A DNA stretch of 8,071 bases from Desulfobulbaceae bacterium UBA2213. GTDB lineage: Bacteria; Desulfobacterota; Desulfobulbia; Desulfobulbales; Desulfocapsaceae. The first letter of the stretch is position 1; each line of letters opens with the position of its first letter. Both the position numbers and the translations under genes were made by a program. The stretch is from the NCBI GenBank assembly GCA_002327225.1, contig DCUN01000048.1:1-8071 (forward strand), given 5' to 3'. This document shows positions 1 to 6,140 of the stretch, in pieces. Below the pieces are notes generated by a model. That model worked only from the letters and a program-made list of their open reading frames with translations. It ran no database searches and was not told where the DNA came from.

Positions 1-929
1 TCCGCAGTTCCATCTATGACGTCACAGACCGCTGCAACCTCCGCTGCAAGGGCTGCTTCTTCTTTTCTTCAGGTGAGCACGAGCGGGCTTCAGAGGAAAA
101 TGACATCAGCAAATGGCACAGCTTTGTCGACAAGGAGATGGACCGCGGGGTGAACCTGGCCATTCTCATCGGCGGCGAGCCCACCTTGTGCCTGGACCGG
201 ATTGAGGCCTTTTATAAGCGCCTGCCCACCTTCTGTGCCACCAACGGCCTGATCAAAGTGCCCAGGGACCGTTTTCCCGACATGATGGTCGGTTTATCCT
301 TGTGGGGCGATGAAGAGGATGAAAAAGCCCTGCGGGGAAAAGACACCTTCAAGATCACCAGTGCCAATTATGCCGGCGATCCGCACGCTTATTACCTCTA
401 TACCATCACCCCGAAGCAACTGGGCAAAACCGGCAAGATCATTCAAAAAGTTGAAGATATCGGCCTGAAGGTGCACATGCAGCTGCTCTCCAATGACGAG
501 GACGTTTCCGGTTTTTCCTGGCAGCCGGAAGAGCTGATTGACGTACGGGCAGAGATGGATGCAATGCTCGATGCCTACCCGAAGACGGTTATCTCCTCAA
601 AGTATTATCATGAAATTATCACCACGGGTTCGATGCTTGGCCGCAAATTCGGCTGGATGGAGTGCCCGTCGGTCACCGAGCCCATAGACAAACGTGAACC
701 GCGTCCCAAGCGTCTCACCAATTTTATCCGCTGGGCCTCAGACCTCAAAACCATGCACCGCTGCTGCACCTCTGAAACCCGGGACTGCTCCACCTGTAAG
801 GACGGCGCGGCCCACATGAGCTGGGTCATGGTCAACAAACGCGCCCATATCAATACCACCAAGGATCTGCAGAACTGGATCGAGGTCTATGAGATGTTTG
901 CCAAGCTCTACCAGTTTATCCCCTGGTAA
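1..929 (+). CDS. Radical SAM enzyme with C-terminal cysteine cluster (5' truncated)
   Basis: The reading frame is open from base 3 to the TAA at 927-929, giving 308 visible residues; the true start lies upstream of the window. Near the visible N-terminus is CNLRCKGC (bases 33-56), the CxxxCxxC signature that binds the radical SAM 4Fe-4S cluster. It is followed by GGEPTL (from about base 171), the SAM-binding glycine-rich motif. Further on are five more cysteines: one at 663-665, a CC pair at 762-767, and CxxC at 786-797. These could bind an auxiliary Fe-S cluster of the SPASM or Twitch kind, but their spacing does not match a subtype I can name. The gene ends 8 bases before a beta-ketoacyl synthase gene, so it belongs to the lipid/polyketide operon and may act on an acyl chain, a carrier protein or a small precursor. 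The radical SAM call is firm; the substrate is unknown. Confidence 0.9.
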   Translation, partial: RSSIYDVTDRCNLRCKGCFFFSSGEHERASEENDISKWHSFVDKEMDRGVNLAILIGGEPTLCLDRIEAFYKRLPTFCATNGLIKVPRDRFPDMMVGLSLWGDEEDEKALRGKDTFKITSANYAGDPHAYYLYTITPKQLGKTGKIIQKVEDIGLKVHMQLLSNDEDVSGFSWQPEELIDVRAEMDAMLDAYPKTVISSKYYHEIITTGSMLGRKFGWMECPSVTEPIDKREPRPKRLTNFIRWASDLKTMHRCCTSETRDCSTCKDGAAHMSWVMVNKRAHINTTKDLQNWIEVYEMFAKLYQFIPW

Positions 930-937
930 CAGCATCT

Positions 938-2188
938 ATGGTGAGTAATAAACCGGTCATCATCGGCTACGACGCCATCTCGGCCCTCGGAATCGATCTC
1001 GAGGCTCAATGGCAACGTGCCCTTGCGGGGGAAAGTGGCATCGGCCCCCTCAGCCGCTTTCCGCTTTCCCCTGATTTTCCGGTGCGCATTGCCGGCCAGG
1101 TTGCCGACATTGACGATCTCCCCTATCCCTTTCTCTCGGCCAGACATCAAGCCAGCTGGAGTTCGCCGATATTCAAATATGGTATGCTCTCTGTTGCCCG
1201 GGCCCTTGAACGAAGCGGCCTTGAGATAGACCCTGAGCTCGCTCCCCGGGTTGCGGTAACCTACAGTTCCGCCATTGGCGGGCTCGATGCGGTGCTGACT
1301 GCCGACAGGCGTCTGCGGGACGAAAACAAGCTCCCCCATCCCTATGCAAACCCCAACGCCTGTATCAACATGGTTGGCGGCAAGATCGCCATCCAGACAG
1401 GGGCACAGGGACCTATTGTCTCCACCATCACTGCCTGCGCCACAGGACTTAGCTCCATGATTATCGGAGCCATGTTCCTGGCCCAGGGTAAGGCTGATGT
1501 TGTCATCTGCGGCGCCGTTGATTTTGCTCTCGTTGAACCCATCGTGGCCGGTTTTTATACGATGAACGGCGTCTATATCCCCAAAGAGGGACAGGAAGAG
1601 GAAACACCGCAGGCGGCAAGCCGACCCTTCTCCGCCAATCGGCGGGGCTTTGTTCTCTCTGAAGGGGCCGGGGCCGTGATCCTGGCCAGTCAGGACTTTG
1701 CCAGAAGCCATGGCCTGCCTTTCAGCACGGAACTGGCTGGCTGGGGGATGACCTCGGATGCCAATCATTTTGTCGCGCCCCATTTTGCCACGATCAGACA
1801 ATGCATGCAGAACGCCATCCATGATGCCGGCATCATGCCAGCCAATATTGCCGCAGTCAATGCCCATGCCGCCTCAACCCGCGTGGGCGACAAGGTTGAA
1901 TATGACGCCCTCAAAGCCGTGTTTGGCGCCAGGATTCCGCCTGTTTCAGCCAATAAATCCCTTATCGGCCATGCCATGGGCGCCTCCAGCGTCATTGAAT
2001 CCGTCTTTGCCATTCAATCGATGCAGGAGGAGGTGCTCCTGCCCACCATCAACTACCGTCCTGATCCTGAGATCGACATAGACTGTGTGGCTGATACGAA
2101 AAGACCATTAGCGCAGGAATATGTGCTGAAAAACTCATTTGGCTTTGGCGGCTGTAACAGCTGCGCGGTCTTTAAACGAGTCAATTGA
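938..2188 (+). CDS. Beta-ketoacyl-ACP synthase, FabF/KAS II-like (first of tandem pair)
   Basis: This 416-residue protein has the usual length of a FabF-type condensing enzyme, which extends an ACP-bound acyl chain by decarboxylative Claisen condensation with malonyl-ACP in the cytoplasm. The active-site Cys167 lies in TACATGLSS, His310 in NAHAAST, Lys340 and His345 in NKSLIGHAMGAS, and the C-terminal loop is NSFGFGGCN (about residues 399-407). The catalytic Cys-His-His set is therefore complete. Two normally conserved spots differ: HAAST replaces HGTST, and GFGGCN replaces GFGGTN. The ATG at 938 is chosen because MVSNKPVIIGYDAISALG aligns with the standard KAS N-terminal strand. No Shine-Dalgarno sequence is visible, so coupling to the gene ending 8 bases upstream is likely. 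The protein is clearly homologous to the next gene product but diverged from it. Substrate and chain length cannot be read from the sequence. Confidence 0.93.
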   Translation: MVSNKPVIIGYDAISALGIDLEAQWQRALAGESGIGPLSRFPLSPDFPVRIAGQVADIDDLPYPFLSARHQASWSSPIFKYGMLSVARALERSGLEIDPELAPRVAVTYSSAIGGLDAVLTADRRLRDENKLPHPYANPNACINMVGGKIAIQTGAQGPIVSTITACATGLSSMIIGAMFLAQGKADVVICGAVDFALVEPIVAGFYTMNGVYIPKEGQEEETPQAASRPFSANRRGFVLSEGAGAVILASQDFARSHGLPFSTELAGWGMTSDANHFVAPHFATIRQCMQNAIHDAGIMPANIAAVNAHAASTRVGDKVEYDALKAVFGARIPPVSANKSLIGHAMGASSVIESVFAIQSMQEEVLLPTINYRPDPEIDIDCVADTKRPLAQEYVLKNSFGFGGCNSCAVFKRVN

Positions 2189-2199
2189 AAGACAGAGCG

Positions 2200-2229
2200 A
2201 TGACATACCATTGGTATAAGATTGTATGA
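2200..2229 (+). other. Nine-codon mini-ORF with palindrome, overlapping KS2 start
   Basis: In the 37-base gap between the two synthase genes an ATG at 2200 opens a nine-codon frame (MTYHWYKIV) whose TGA at 2227-2229 overlaps the next gene's ATG as ATGA. Inside it, ATACCA-T-TGGTAT (2205-2217) is a perfect 6-bp inverted repeat around one base. The loop is too short for an RNA hairpin, so if functional it would be a DNA site or chance. The arrangement could feed ribosomes to the second synthase gene by re-initiation. Its own ribosome site (GACAGAGCG) is poor, so the call is tentative. Confidence 0.3.
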
Positions 2230-3491
2230 AAGCACCACTCAACAGAAAGGTCTTTGTTGTCGGCTACGGCGCTGCCACTGCCCTGGGCAACACCTTCAGT
2301 AAAACCTGGCAGGCTGCCGTCTCCGGACAGGCCGGATTTCGCCGAATCAGCAAATGCGAGACAAGCAGTCGTTGTAACGTTGTAGGCGAGATCCCGGACT
2401 GGGATCCGACGCAGCTTTCATACGTGAGCCGTAAAGAGGCTGCTGTCTGGGATGCCGGATACATGTTTATGACCATGGAGGTCTGCCGGGAGGCACTTGC
2501 CCATGCAGGGCTGGAGATCGACAGCCAGACAGGCCCCAGAACCGCCTGCCTGATCGGTTCGGCATTGAACGGCACAGACTCCTTTCGTATTGCCATGGAC
2601 AATTATGTGAACCGAGGCCCCTTTAAAGTCAGCCCCTACCTTCTGCCCAATGTCTGCGCCAATCTTCCGGCAGGAAAGGCCGGGATGCTGCTGGGATTCA
2701 CCGGGCCGATTTTTTCTCCCCAGGCCGCCTGCGCCTCGGCTAACTATGCCATCGCCCTTGGCGCAAAAATGATTCGTGACGGCGACTGCGACTTTGCCCT
2801 CGTCGGCGGCGTTGAGACCTGCCTGGTGCCGGAAATCATCCAGGGATTTTCCAATATGCTGGCAACGATCAAGGTGGGCCCGAAGGATCGTGCCTATAAT
2901 GACCCCAGCCAGGCATCACGGCCGTTCAGCCTCGATCGGAAAGGCTTTGTCCTGTCCGAGGGCGCTGGGGTCCTGGTCCTGGCCGCCGAAGACAAGGTGA
3001 AATCACTGGGCCTGCAGGCCAAGGCGGAGATTGCCGGCATCGGCTGGACCTCTGACGCCCATCATTTCACCCGGCCCAATGCCACCACCATTATCCGGGC
3101 CATCCAGGCAGCCATTGATGACGCCGAAGTGAGCCCCGAGGATATCGGCAGCATCAATGCCCACGGCACATCAACCCCGACCGGCGATGCCACTGAAGTG
3201 GAATGTCTGCGCGAGGTCTTCGGCAAGGGAATCGGCCGGATCCCGATCACTGCCAATAAATCACAGGTGGGACACAGCCTGGGGGCCTCGGCGGCCATTG
3301 AGGCGGCGCTCAGTATCGAGGCCATGTCGCAAGGTCTGCTCCTGCCCACGGTCAATCACATTCCAGACCCGGCCTTTGATGACCTTGATCTTGTTCCCAA
3401 CCAGGCCCGCAAGGCTAGCTACGAGCATGTCCTTTCCAACTCATTTGGCTTTGGCGGCACAAACTGCTGTATCATCTTTAAGGGCCGTTAA
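2226..3491 (+). CDS. Beta-ketoacyl-ACP synthase, FabF/KAS II-like (second of tandem pair)
   Basis: A 421-residue condensing enzyme of the FabF/type II KS family. Cys169 sits in QAACASANYA, His313 in INAHGTSTPTGD, Lys345 and His350 in NKSQVGHSLGAS, and the C-terminal loop is NSFGFGGTN (about 405-413). All catalytic residues are present, so it is not a chain-length factor, in which the cysteine is normally replaced. It resembles the preceding synthase along the whole length (both have ASRPFS..R.GFVLSEGAG and SDA.HF), which suggests an old duplication or paired recruitment. The two may form a heterodimer or act at different chain lengths; this is inference. The ATG at 2226 is preceded by only a weak ribosome site and overlaps the stop of a nine-codon mini-ORF as ATGA, so re-initiation is possible. 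Confidence 0.93.
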   Translation: MKAPLNRKVFVVGYGAATALGNTFSKTWQAAVSGQAGFRRISKCETSSRCNVVGEIPDWDPTQLSYVSRKEAAVWDAGYMFMTMEVCREALAHAGLEIDSQTGPRTACLIGSALNGTDSFRIAMDNYVNRGPFKVSPYLLPNVCANLPAGKAGMLLGFTGPIFSPQAACASANYAIALGAKMIRDGDCDFALVGGVETCLVPEIIQGFSNMLATIKVGPKDRAYNDPSQASRPFSLDRKGFVLSEGAGVLVLAAEDKVKSLGLQAKAEIAGIGWTSDAHHFTRPNATTIIRAIQAAIDDAEVSPEDIGSINAHGTSTPTGDATEVECLREVFGKGIGRIPITANKSQVGHSLGASAAIEAALSIEAMSQGLLLPTVNHIPDPAFDDLDLVPNQARKASYEHVLSNSFGFGGTNCCIIFKGR

Positions 3492-3517
3492 GAAATAACC
3501 ACAAGAGACACACTACG

Positions 3518-3997
3518 ATGCGACCAAAACCGTTTATCCCGGAACTATTGCCGGGCCATCCATCCCATGTCACCGATACCAAGAGCGGCAAGATCTGGCA
3601 TCGCTGTGAAATGCGGACCCTCTATGTTGACACGGACCGTTCCCAGGTGGTCTATCATGCCAATTATCTCCGCTACTTTGAATTCGGCAGGGCATCACTC
3701 ATGCGGGAGGCCAATTATCCCTATAAAAAGATTGAAGAAAGCGGCTATATCTACCCCATCATCAAGACCGAGCTCAATTATTATACCCCCCTCTATTATG
3801 ATGACCTGATGTACATCCACACCCGGCCGGGCAAACAGGAACTGGTGAAACTGCAATTTGATTACCTCATCACCAGGGCCGAGGATGGGGAGATTATCTG
3901 CACCGGCTTCACCAAACACTGTGCCGTCAACAGCAGTGGCATCCCGGTCGAGATCGATGACAAGACGATCAAACTCTGGCAGCAATTTCCCGTCTAA
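3518..3997 (+). CDS. Acyl-CoA/ACP thioesterase, 4HBT (YbgC-like) hotdog family
   Basis: This 159-residue protein is a single-hotdog thioesterase that would hydrolyse an acyl thioester, here probably releasing or editing the product of the operon's synthases. The family signature is YVDTDRSQVVYHANYLRYFE (residues 36-55), matching the usual Y-x-D-T-D-x-x-x-V-V-Y-H-A-N-Y pattern; Asp38 or Asp40 is the likely catalytic acid, followed by Tyr46 and His47. The position usually held by Gly before VVYH carries Gln, preceded by Arg-Ser. About 30 residues precede the first hotdog strand, more than in typical YbgC proteins (about 130-140 residues). An internal Met32 could be an alternative start, but neither ATG has a clear ribosome site, and the ATG at 3518 fits the operon spacing (26 bases after the second synthase). 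Whether the substrate is CoA- or ACP-linked cannot be told. Confidence 0.88.
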   Translation: MRPKPFIPELLPGHPSHVTDTKSGKIWHRCEMRTLYVDTDRSQVVYHANYLRYFEFGRASLMREANYPYKKIEESGYIYPIIKTELNYYTPLYYDDLMYIHTRPGKQELVKLQFDYLITRAEDGEIICTGFTKHCAVNSSGIPVEIDDKTIKLWQQFPV

Positions 3998-4028
3998 TTT
4001 CCAGCATAGAAATGGTCAACGAATAGCA

Positions 4029-4880
4029 ATGGAAGCCGCTTGCAGACCTCTGAAGATTGCCATCCAGCCCTGGTTCAAGGACCATTGCTTTAATGGCAAG
4101 GTGATCCTGCCGGCAGTCGAGATCATGGAGATACTGGCCTCAGCTGCCAGGGAGATCCGTCCTGATATTTCCCCCATGGTCATGAATGAGGCCCGCTTTT
4201 CAAAGTTTTTAGAGATCCCGCACGAGACAGCAGAGCTCTCAGCGCAGATAGAATATGCAACAAGCGACAAGGATGCGCTGTGCATCAAGCTCCTCAGCCG
4301 GATACAGTTCAAAAAGATACACCGCAGCCGCGAACATGCGGAGATCACCTTTGCAACCGGCGCGCAGGAAGTGACGAAGGAAAGGATCATTGCCCCGCCT
4401 CCCCCGCCACACTCAGCCGTTTCGGTGGAGGCAGAGCAAATCTATAAGGAGCTGGTCCCCTTTGGCCCGGCCTACCGCACCTTGAGCGGCCCTCTTTATC
4501 TTACAAGACAAGGTGCCTGGGGCAGCCTGCAGGCACAAGACCCTCCCGAGGGCCAGGATCTGAAAAAAACGCTGGGTTCGCCCTTCCCCCTTGATGGCGC
4601 CATGCATGCCGCCTGTGTCCTTGGCCAATGCCTGGCCGATTTTGTGCCCTTTCCGGTTGGCTTCAGCCAGCGGATCATCCACCAGGCAACAACAGCAGGG
4701 GAACGCTACAGCACCACCGTCCTTCCTCTTTTCCAGAGAGAAGACGAACTTGTCTTTGATCTGGCTATTTTTGATTCCAGGGGAACAACTTGTGAAACAG
4801 TAACAGGGCTACGGATGCGGGATATCAGTGGCGGGGGCGTCACACCGCCGGAGTGGATCAGGAAGCTGCTGGGAAGATAA
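4029..4880 (+). CDS. Stand-alone polyketide-synthase-type dehydratase (double hotdog)
   Basis: A 283-residue protein resembling the DH domain of modular polyketide synthases, which removes water from a beta-hydroxyacyl thioester to give an enoyl thioester. The N-terminal half has WFKDHCFNGKVILP (residues 15-28), containing the HxxxGxxxxP catalytic-histidine motif with His19, Gly23 and Pro28. The second half has PFGPAYRTLSG (144-154), equivalent to the YGPxF motif, and PFPLDGAMHAA (185-195), where Asp189 and His193 fit the D-x3-(Q/H) catalytic-aspartate motif. Both catalytic residues are thus present. The frame is open back to 3858 inside the thioesterase gene, but the ATG at 4029 is chosen because homology begins right after it and it lies 31 bases past the thioesterase stop. 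The ribosome site is weak, which suggests coupling. It is the last gene of the operon. It is longer than FabZ/FabA (about 150-170 residues). Its substrate is probably made by the two upstream synthases plus a ketoreductase outside the window. Confidence 0.85.
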   Translation: MEAACRPLKIAIQPWFKDHCFNGKVILPAVEIMEILASAAREIRPDISPMVMNEARFSKFLEIPHETAELSAQIEYATSDKDALCIKLLSRIQFKKIHRSREHAEITFATGAQEVTKERIIAPPPPPHSAVSVEAEQIYKELVPFGPAYRTLSGPLYLTRQGAWGSLQAQDPPEGQDLKKTLGSPFPLDGAMHAACVLGQCLADFVPFPVGFSQRIIHQATTAGERYSTTVLPLFQREDELVFDLAIFDSRGTTCETVTGLRMRDISGGGVTPPEWIRKLLGR

Positions 4881-4914
4881 AAATTCAGCGACGATGCAGG
4901 CGGGATACGCTTGC

Positions 4915-5301
4915 TCAGCCTTGCGACTGAGAGGGTACCCAGGAGAGAAGTTTTTCCACGAAGACTCGGCTCAGCCAGCGGAAGAAGATAAGCGAATATC
5001 TGGCACCGGAAAAATACATCCCGGCAAGAAAAACCAGGTGCGACAGACCGTAGACCAAAGGCCCTCCGATCACCGCAATCAAGGGCTCATCCAGCTGAAT
5101 GGCCACAACTCCCAAGGCGGCCACGGCTGGCCAGCCGAGGACAAAACTGATGGAGATCAGAAAAACGCCCGTAATCACCTGCAGGGAAGGTTTTTCTTTA
5201 AACGCCATCAAATCGGCCTCCTCTTCAATCGCCGTACGGACAAAATCGATGTCGGCAATCTTCAACAGGCCTCTTCGGATACGGGAGCTCACGTTATTCA
5301 T
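4915..5301 (-). CDS. Small inner-membrane protein of unknown function
   Basis: A 128-residue product I do not recognise. Residues 1-38 are charged and soluble-looking. Two hydrophobic stretches follow, about 40-69 (LQVITGVFLISISFVLGW then AVAALGVVAI) and 75-98 (LIAVIGGPLVYGLSHLVFLAGMYF). The tail of about 30 residues is amphipathic and basic, with FFRWLSRVFVEKLLSW. The pattern fits two transmembrane helices with both ends on the same, probably cytoplasmic, side. Coding on this strand is preferred over the overlapping + strand frame because only this strand gives a coherent membrane protein. The ATG at 5301 has no clear Shine-Dalgarno sequence, and the GTG at codon 4 is an alternative. It is convergent with the lipid operon (34 bases between stops) and divergent from the glycosyltransferase gene, so it is probably its own transcription unit. 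Confidence 0.7.
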   Translation of the reverse strand: MNNVSSRIRRGLLKIADIDFVRTAIEEEADLMAFKEKPSLQVITGVFLISISFVLGWPAVAALGVVAIQLDEPLIAVIGGPLVYGLSHLVFLAGMYFSGARYSLIFFRWLSRVFVEKLLSWVPSQSQG

Positions 5302-5357
5302 GCGTCAAATGTACACTACTCGTCTTTTTTTCTGCAACTCTTTTGCACAGGCAGGCC
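5302..5357. promoter_or_regulatory. Divergent intergenic region, presumed promoters
   Basis: This 56-base gap separates the divergent membrane-protein and glycosyltransferase genes, so promoters for both should lie in or near it. It contains an A/T-rich run (TTTTTTT near 5324-5330). On the - strand there is a TTGCAG that could act as a -35 element, but no good -10 box lies at the right distance. I cannot assign a promoter with certainty. Confidence 0.25.
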
Positions 5358-6077
5358 ATGGAACCATCTCCTGATCAATGGGCTTTTTTTGACAAAATCT
5401 ATTGTATTTCCGTAGATACACGCACGGACCGGCGGGCAGAGGCAAAAAAACAATTTACCGACGTCGGCCTGCTTCCACGCGTTGAATTTGTGCTCGTCAA
5501 AAAGCATCCTGACAATCAGGAGAAAGGGATCTTTCAATCCCATATCCATTGCCTGCACAAAGGAGTGGAGGCCGGAGCCCGCCACATTCTCCTGTTTGAA
5601 GACGACATCCTTTTTCAGGGGTTCAATGGTCAAAGGCTGCAAGCAGCCACCACCTTCCTGCACACGCTTCCCGCCTGGAACGGCTTCTTTCTTGGCGCTC
5701 TGACCACCCGCATAACCAAGACAACGGAACAGTCGGTGGTCAAAATACGATACCGCTGCCTCGCCCATGCCTATGCCCTCAATCGCCCCTTTGCCCAGCG
5801 TATCATCCAGGAAAAATGGAGCGGCATCCCCTTTGACGACCTGCTGCGCCGACATGATAAAGACTTTTTCGCCCTTTCTCCCATGCTTGCCTTTCAGAGC
5901 CATGCCAGCACCGACAACCAGACCATCCGTATCGACAGGATGCGCCGTTTTTTTGGTGGTCTGCCCTTCATCCAGAAGATGAACGAACAGTTCCAGCGCC
6001 ACAAAGCACTGATTGTAGGGCTTCATCTCCTGCTTTTTGCAGCCCTGGCCCTCTTTATCATCAAAGGGTATATTTAA
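5358..6077 (+). CDS. GT25-like glycosyltransferase with C-terminal membrane anchor
   Basis: A 239-residue protein resembling the family 25 glycosyltransferases (LgtB/LpsA type) that add sugars to lipooligosaccharide or other glycans. It opens with FDKIYCISVDTRTDRR (11-26), the family N-terminal strand. It has GIFQSHIHCL (57-66), matching the G-x3-SH motif, and LLFEDDILF (78-86), the acidic metal/nucleotide-sugar motif with Glu81-Asp82-Asp83. Later come LAHAYALNRPFAQRI (135-149) and IPFDDLL (157-163), as expected for the C-terminal half. Unusual for the family is a hydrophobic tail of about 19 residues (218-236), which would anchor the enzyme to the membrane. An in-frame TTG at 5343 would add five residues, but the ATG at 5358, with a GGCAGG-like purine stretch just before it, is preferred. 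Donor and acceptor sugars are unknown. Confidence 0.8.
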   Translation: MEPSPDQWAFFDKIYCISVDTRTDRRAEAKKQFTDVGLLPRVEFVLVKKHPDNQEKGIFQSHIHCLHKGVEAGARHILLFEDDILFQGFNGQRLQAATTFLHTLPAWNGFFLGALTTRITKTTEQSVVKIRYRCLAHAYALNRPFAQRIIQEKWSGIPFDDLLRRHDKDFFALSPMLAFQSHASTDNQTIRIDRMRRFFGGLPFIQKMNEQFQRHKALIVGLHLLLFAALALFIIKGYI

Positions 6078-6108
6078 TAATTCGTGAAGTCAGATCAGGT
6101 GTCGTTAC

Positions 6109-6136
6109 AAAAAAAGCAAAAAGAGCTTTGCTCTTT
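6109..6136 (-). terminator. Rho-independent terminator of speA
   Basis: Read on the - strand, the arms AAAGAGC and GCTCTTT (6130-6136 and 6120-6126) form a perfect 7-bp stem with an AAA loop. They are followed by TTGCTTTTTTT, a good U-tract. The hairpin begins four bases after the speA TAG stop. On the + strand the same stem is followed only by CTGTCTACGG, with few U residues, so it would be at best a weak terminator for the convergent glycosyltransferase gene. Confidence 0.85.
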
Positions 6137-6140
6137 CTGT

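Noticed and set aside
908..1867. Long open frame (319 codons) on the - strand opposite the first ketosynthase gene
   Set aside because: It lies almost wholly antisense to a gene with a full set of catalytic motifs; its translation has no recognisable domain and an odd composition, as expected from the codon bias of the opposite strand.
2185..2220. Possible promoter before the second ketosynthase gene (TTGAAA and an extended -10-like TGGTATAAG)
   Set aside because: The spacing between the two boxes is about 24 bases, too long, and transcription from the -10-like site would begin at about the start codon, leaving no leader.
938..4880. A complete type II polyketide or aryl polyene cluster
   Set aside because: No carrier protein, ketoreductase, acyltransferase or chain-length factor is in the window, and both synthases are catalytically intact, so the cluster class cannot be claimed.
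4881..4914. Possible bidirectional terminator between the dehydratase gene and the small membrane-protein gene
   Set aside because: Only a 4-bp AGCG/CGCT stem with a long loop precedes a short T-run on the - strand, and nothing better is seen on the + strand, so it is not convincing.
4828..5415. 195-codon + strand frame across the small membrane-protein gene
   Set aside because: Its product is a low-complexity charged sequence with no domain, while the - strand gives a coherent two-helix membrane protein.
5316..6026. 236-codon open frame on the - strand opposite the glycosyltransferase gene
   Set aside because: The + strand frame has clear GT25 motifs; the antisense product has no recognisable features and would also overlap the neighbouring - strand gene's upstream region.
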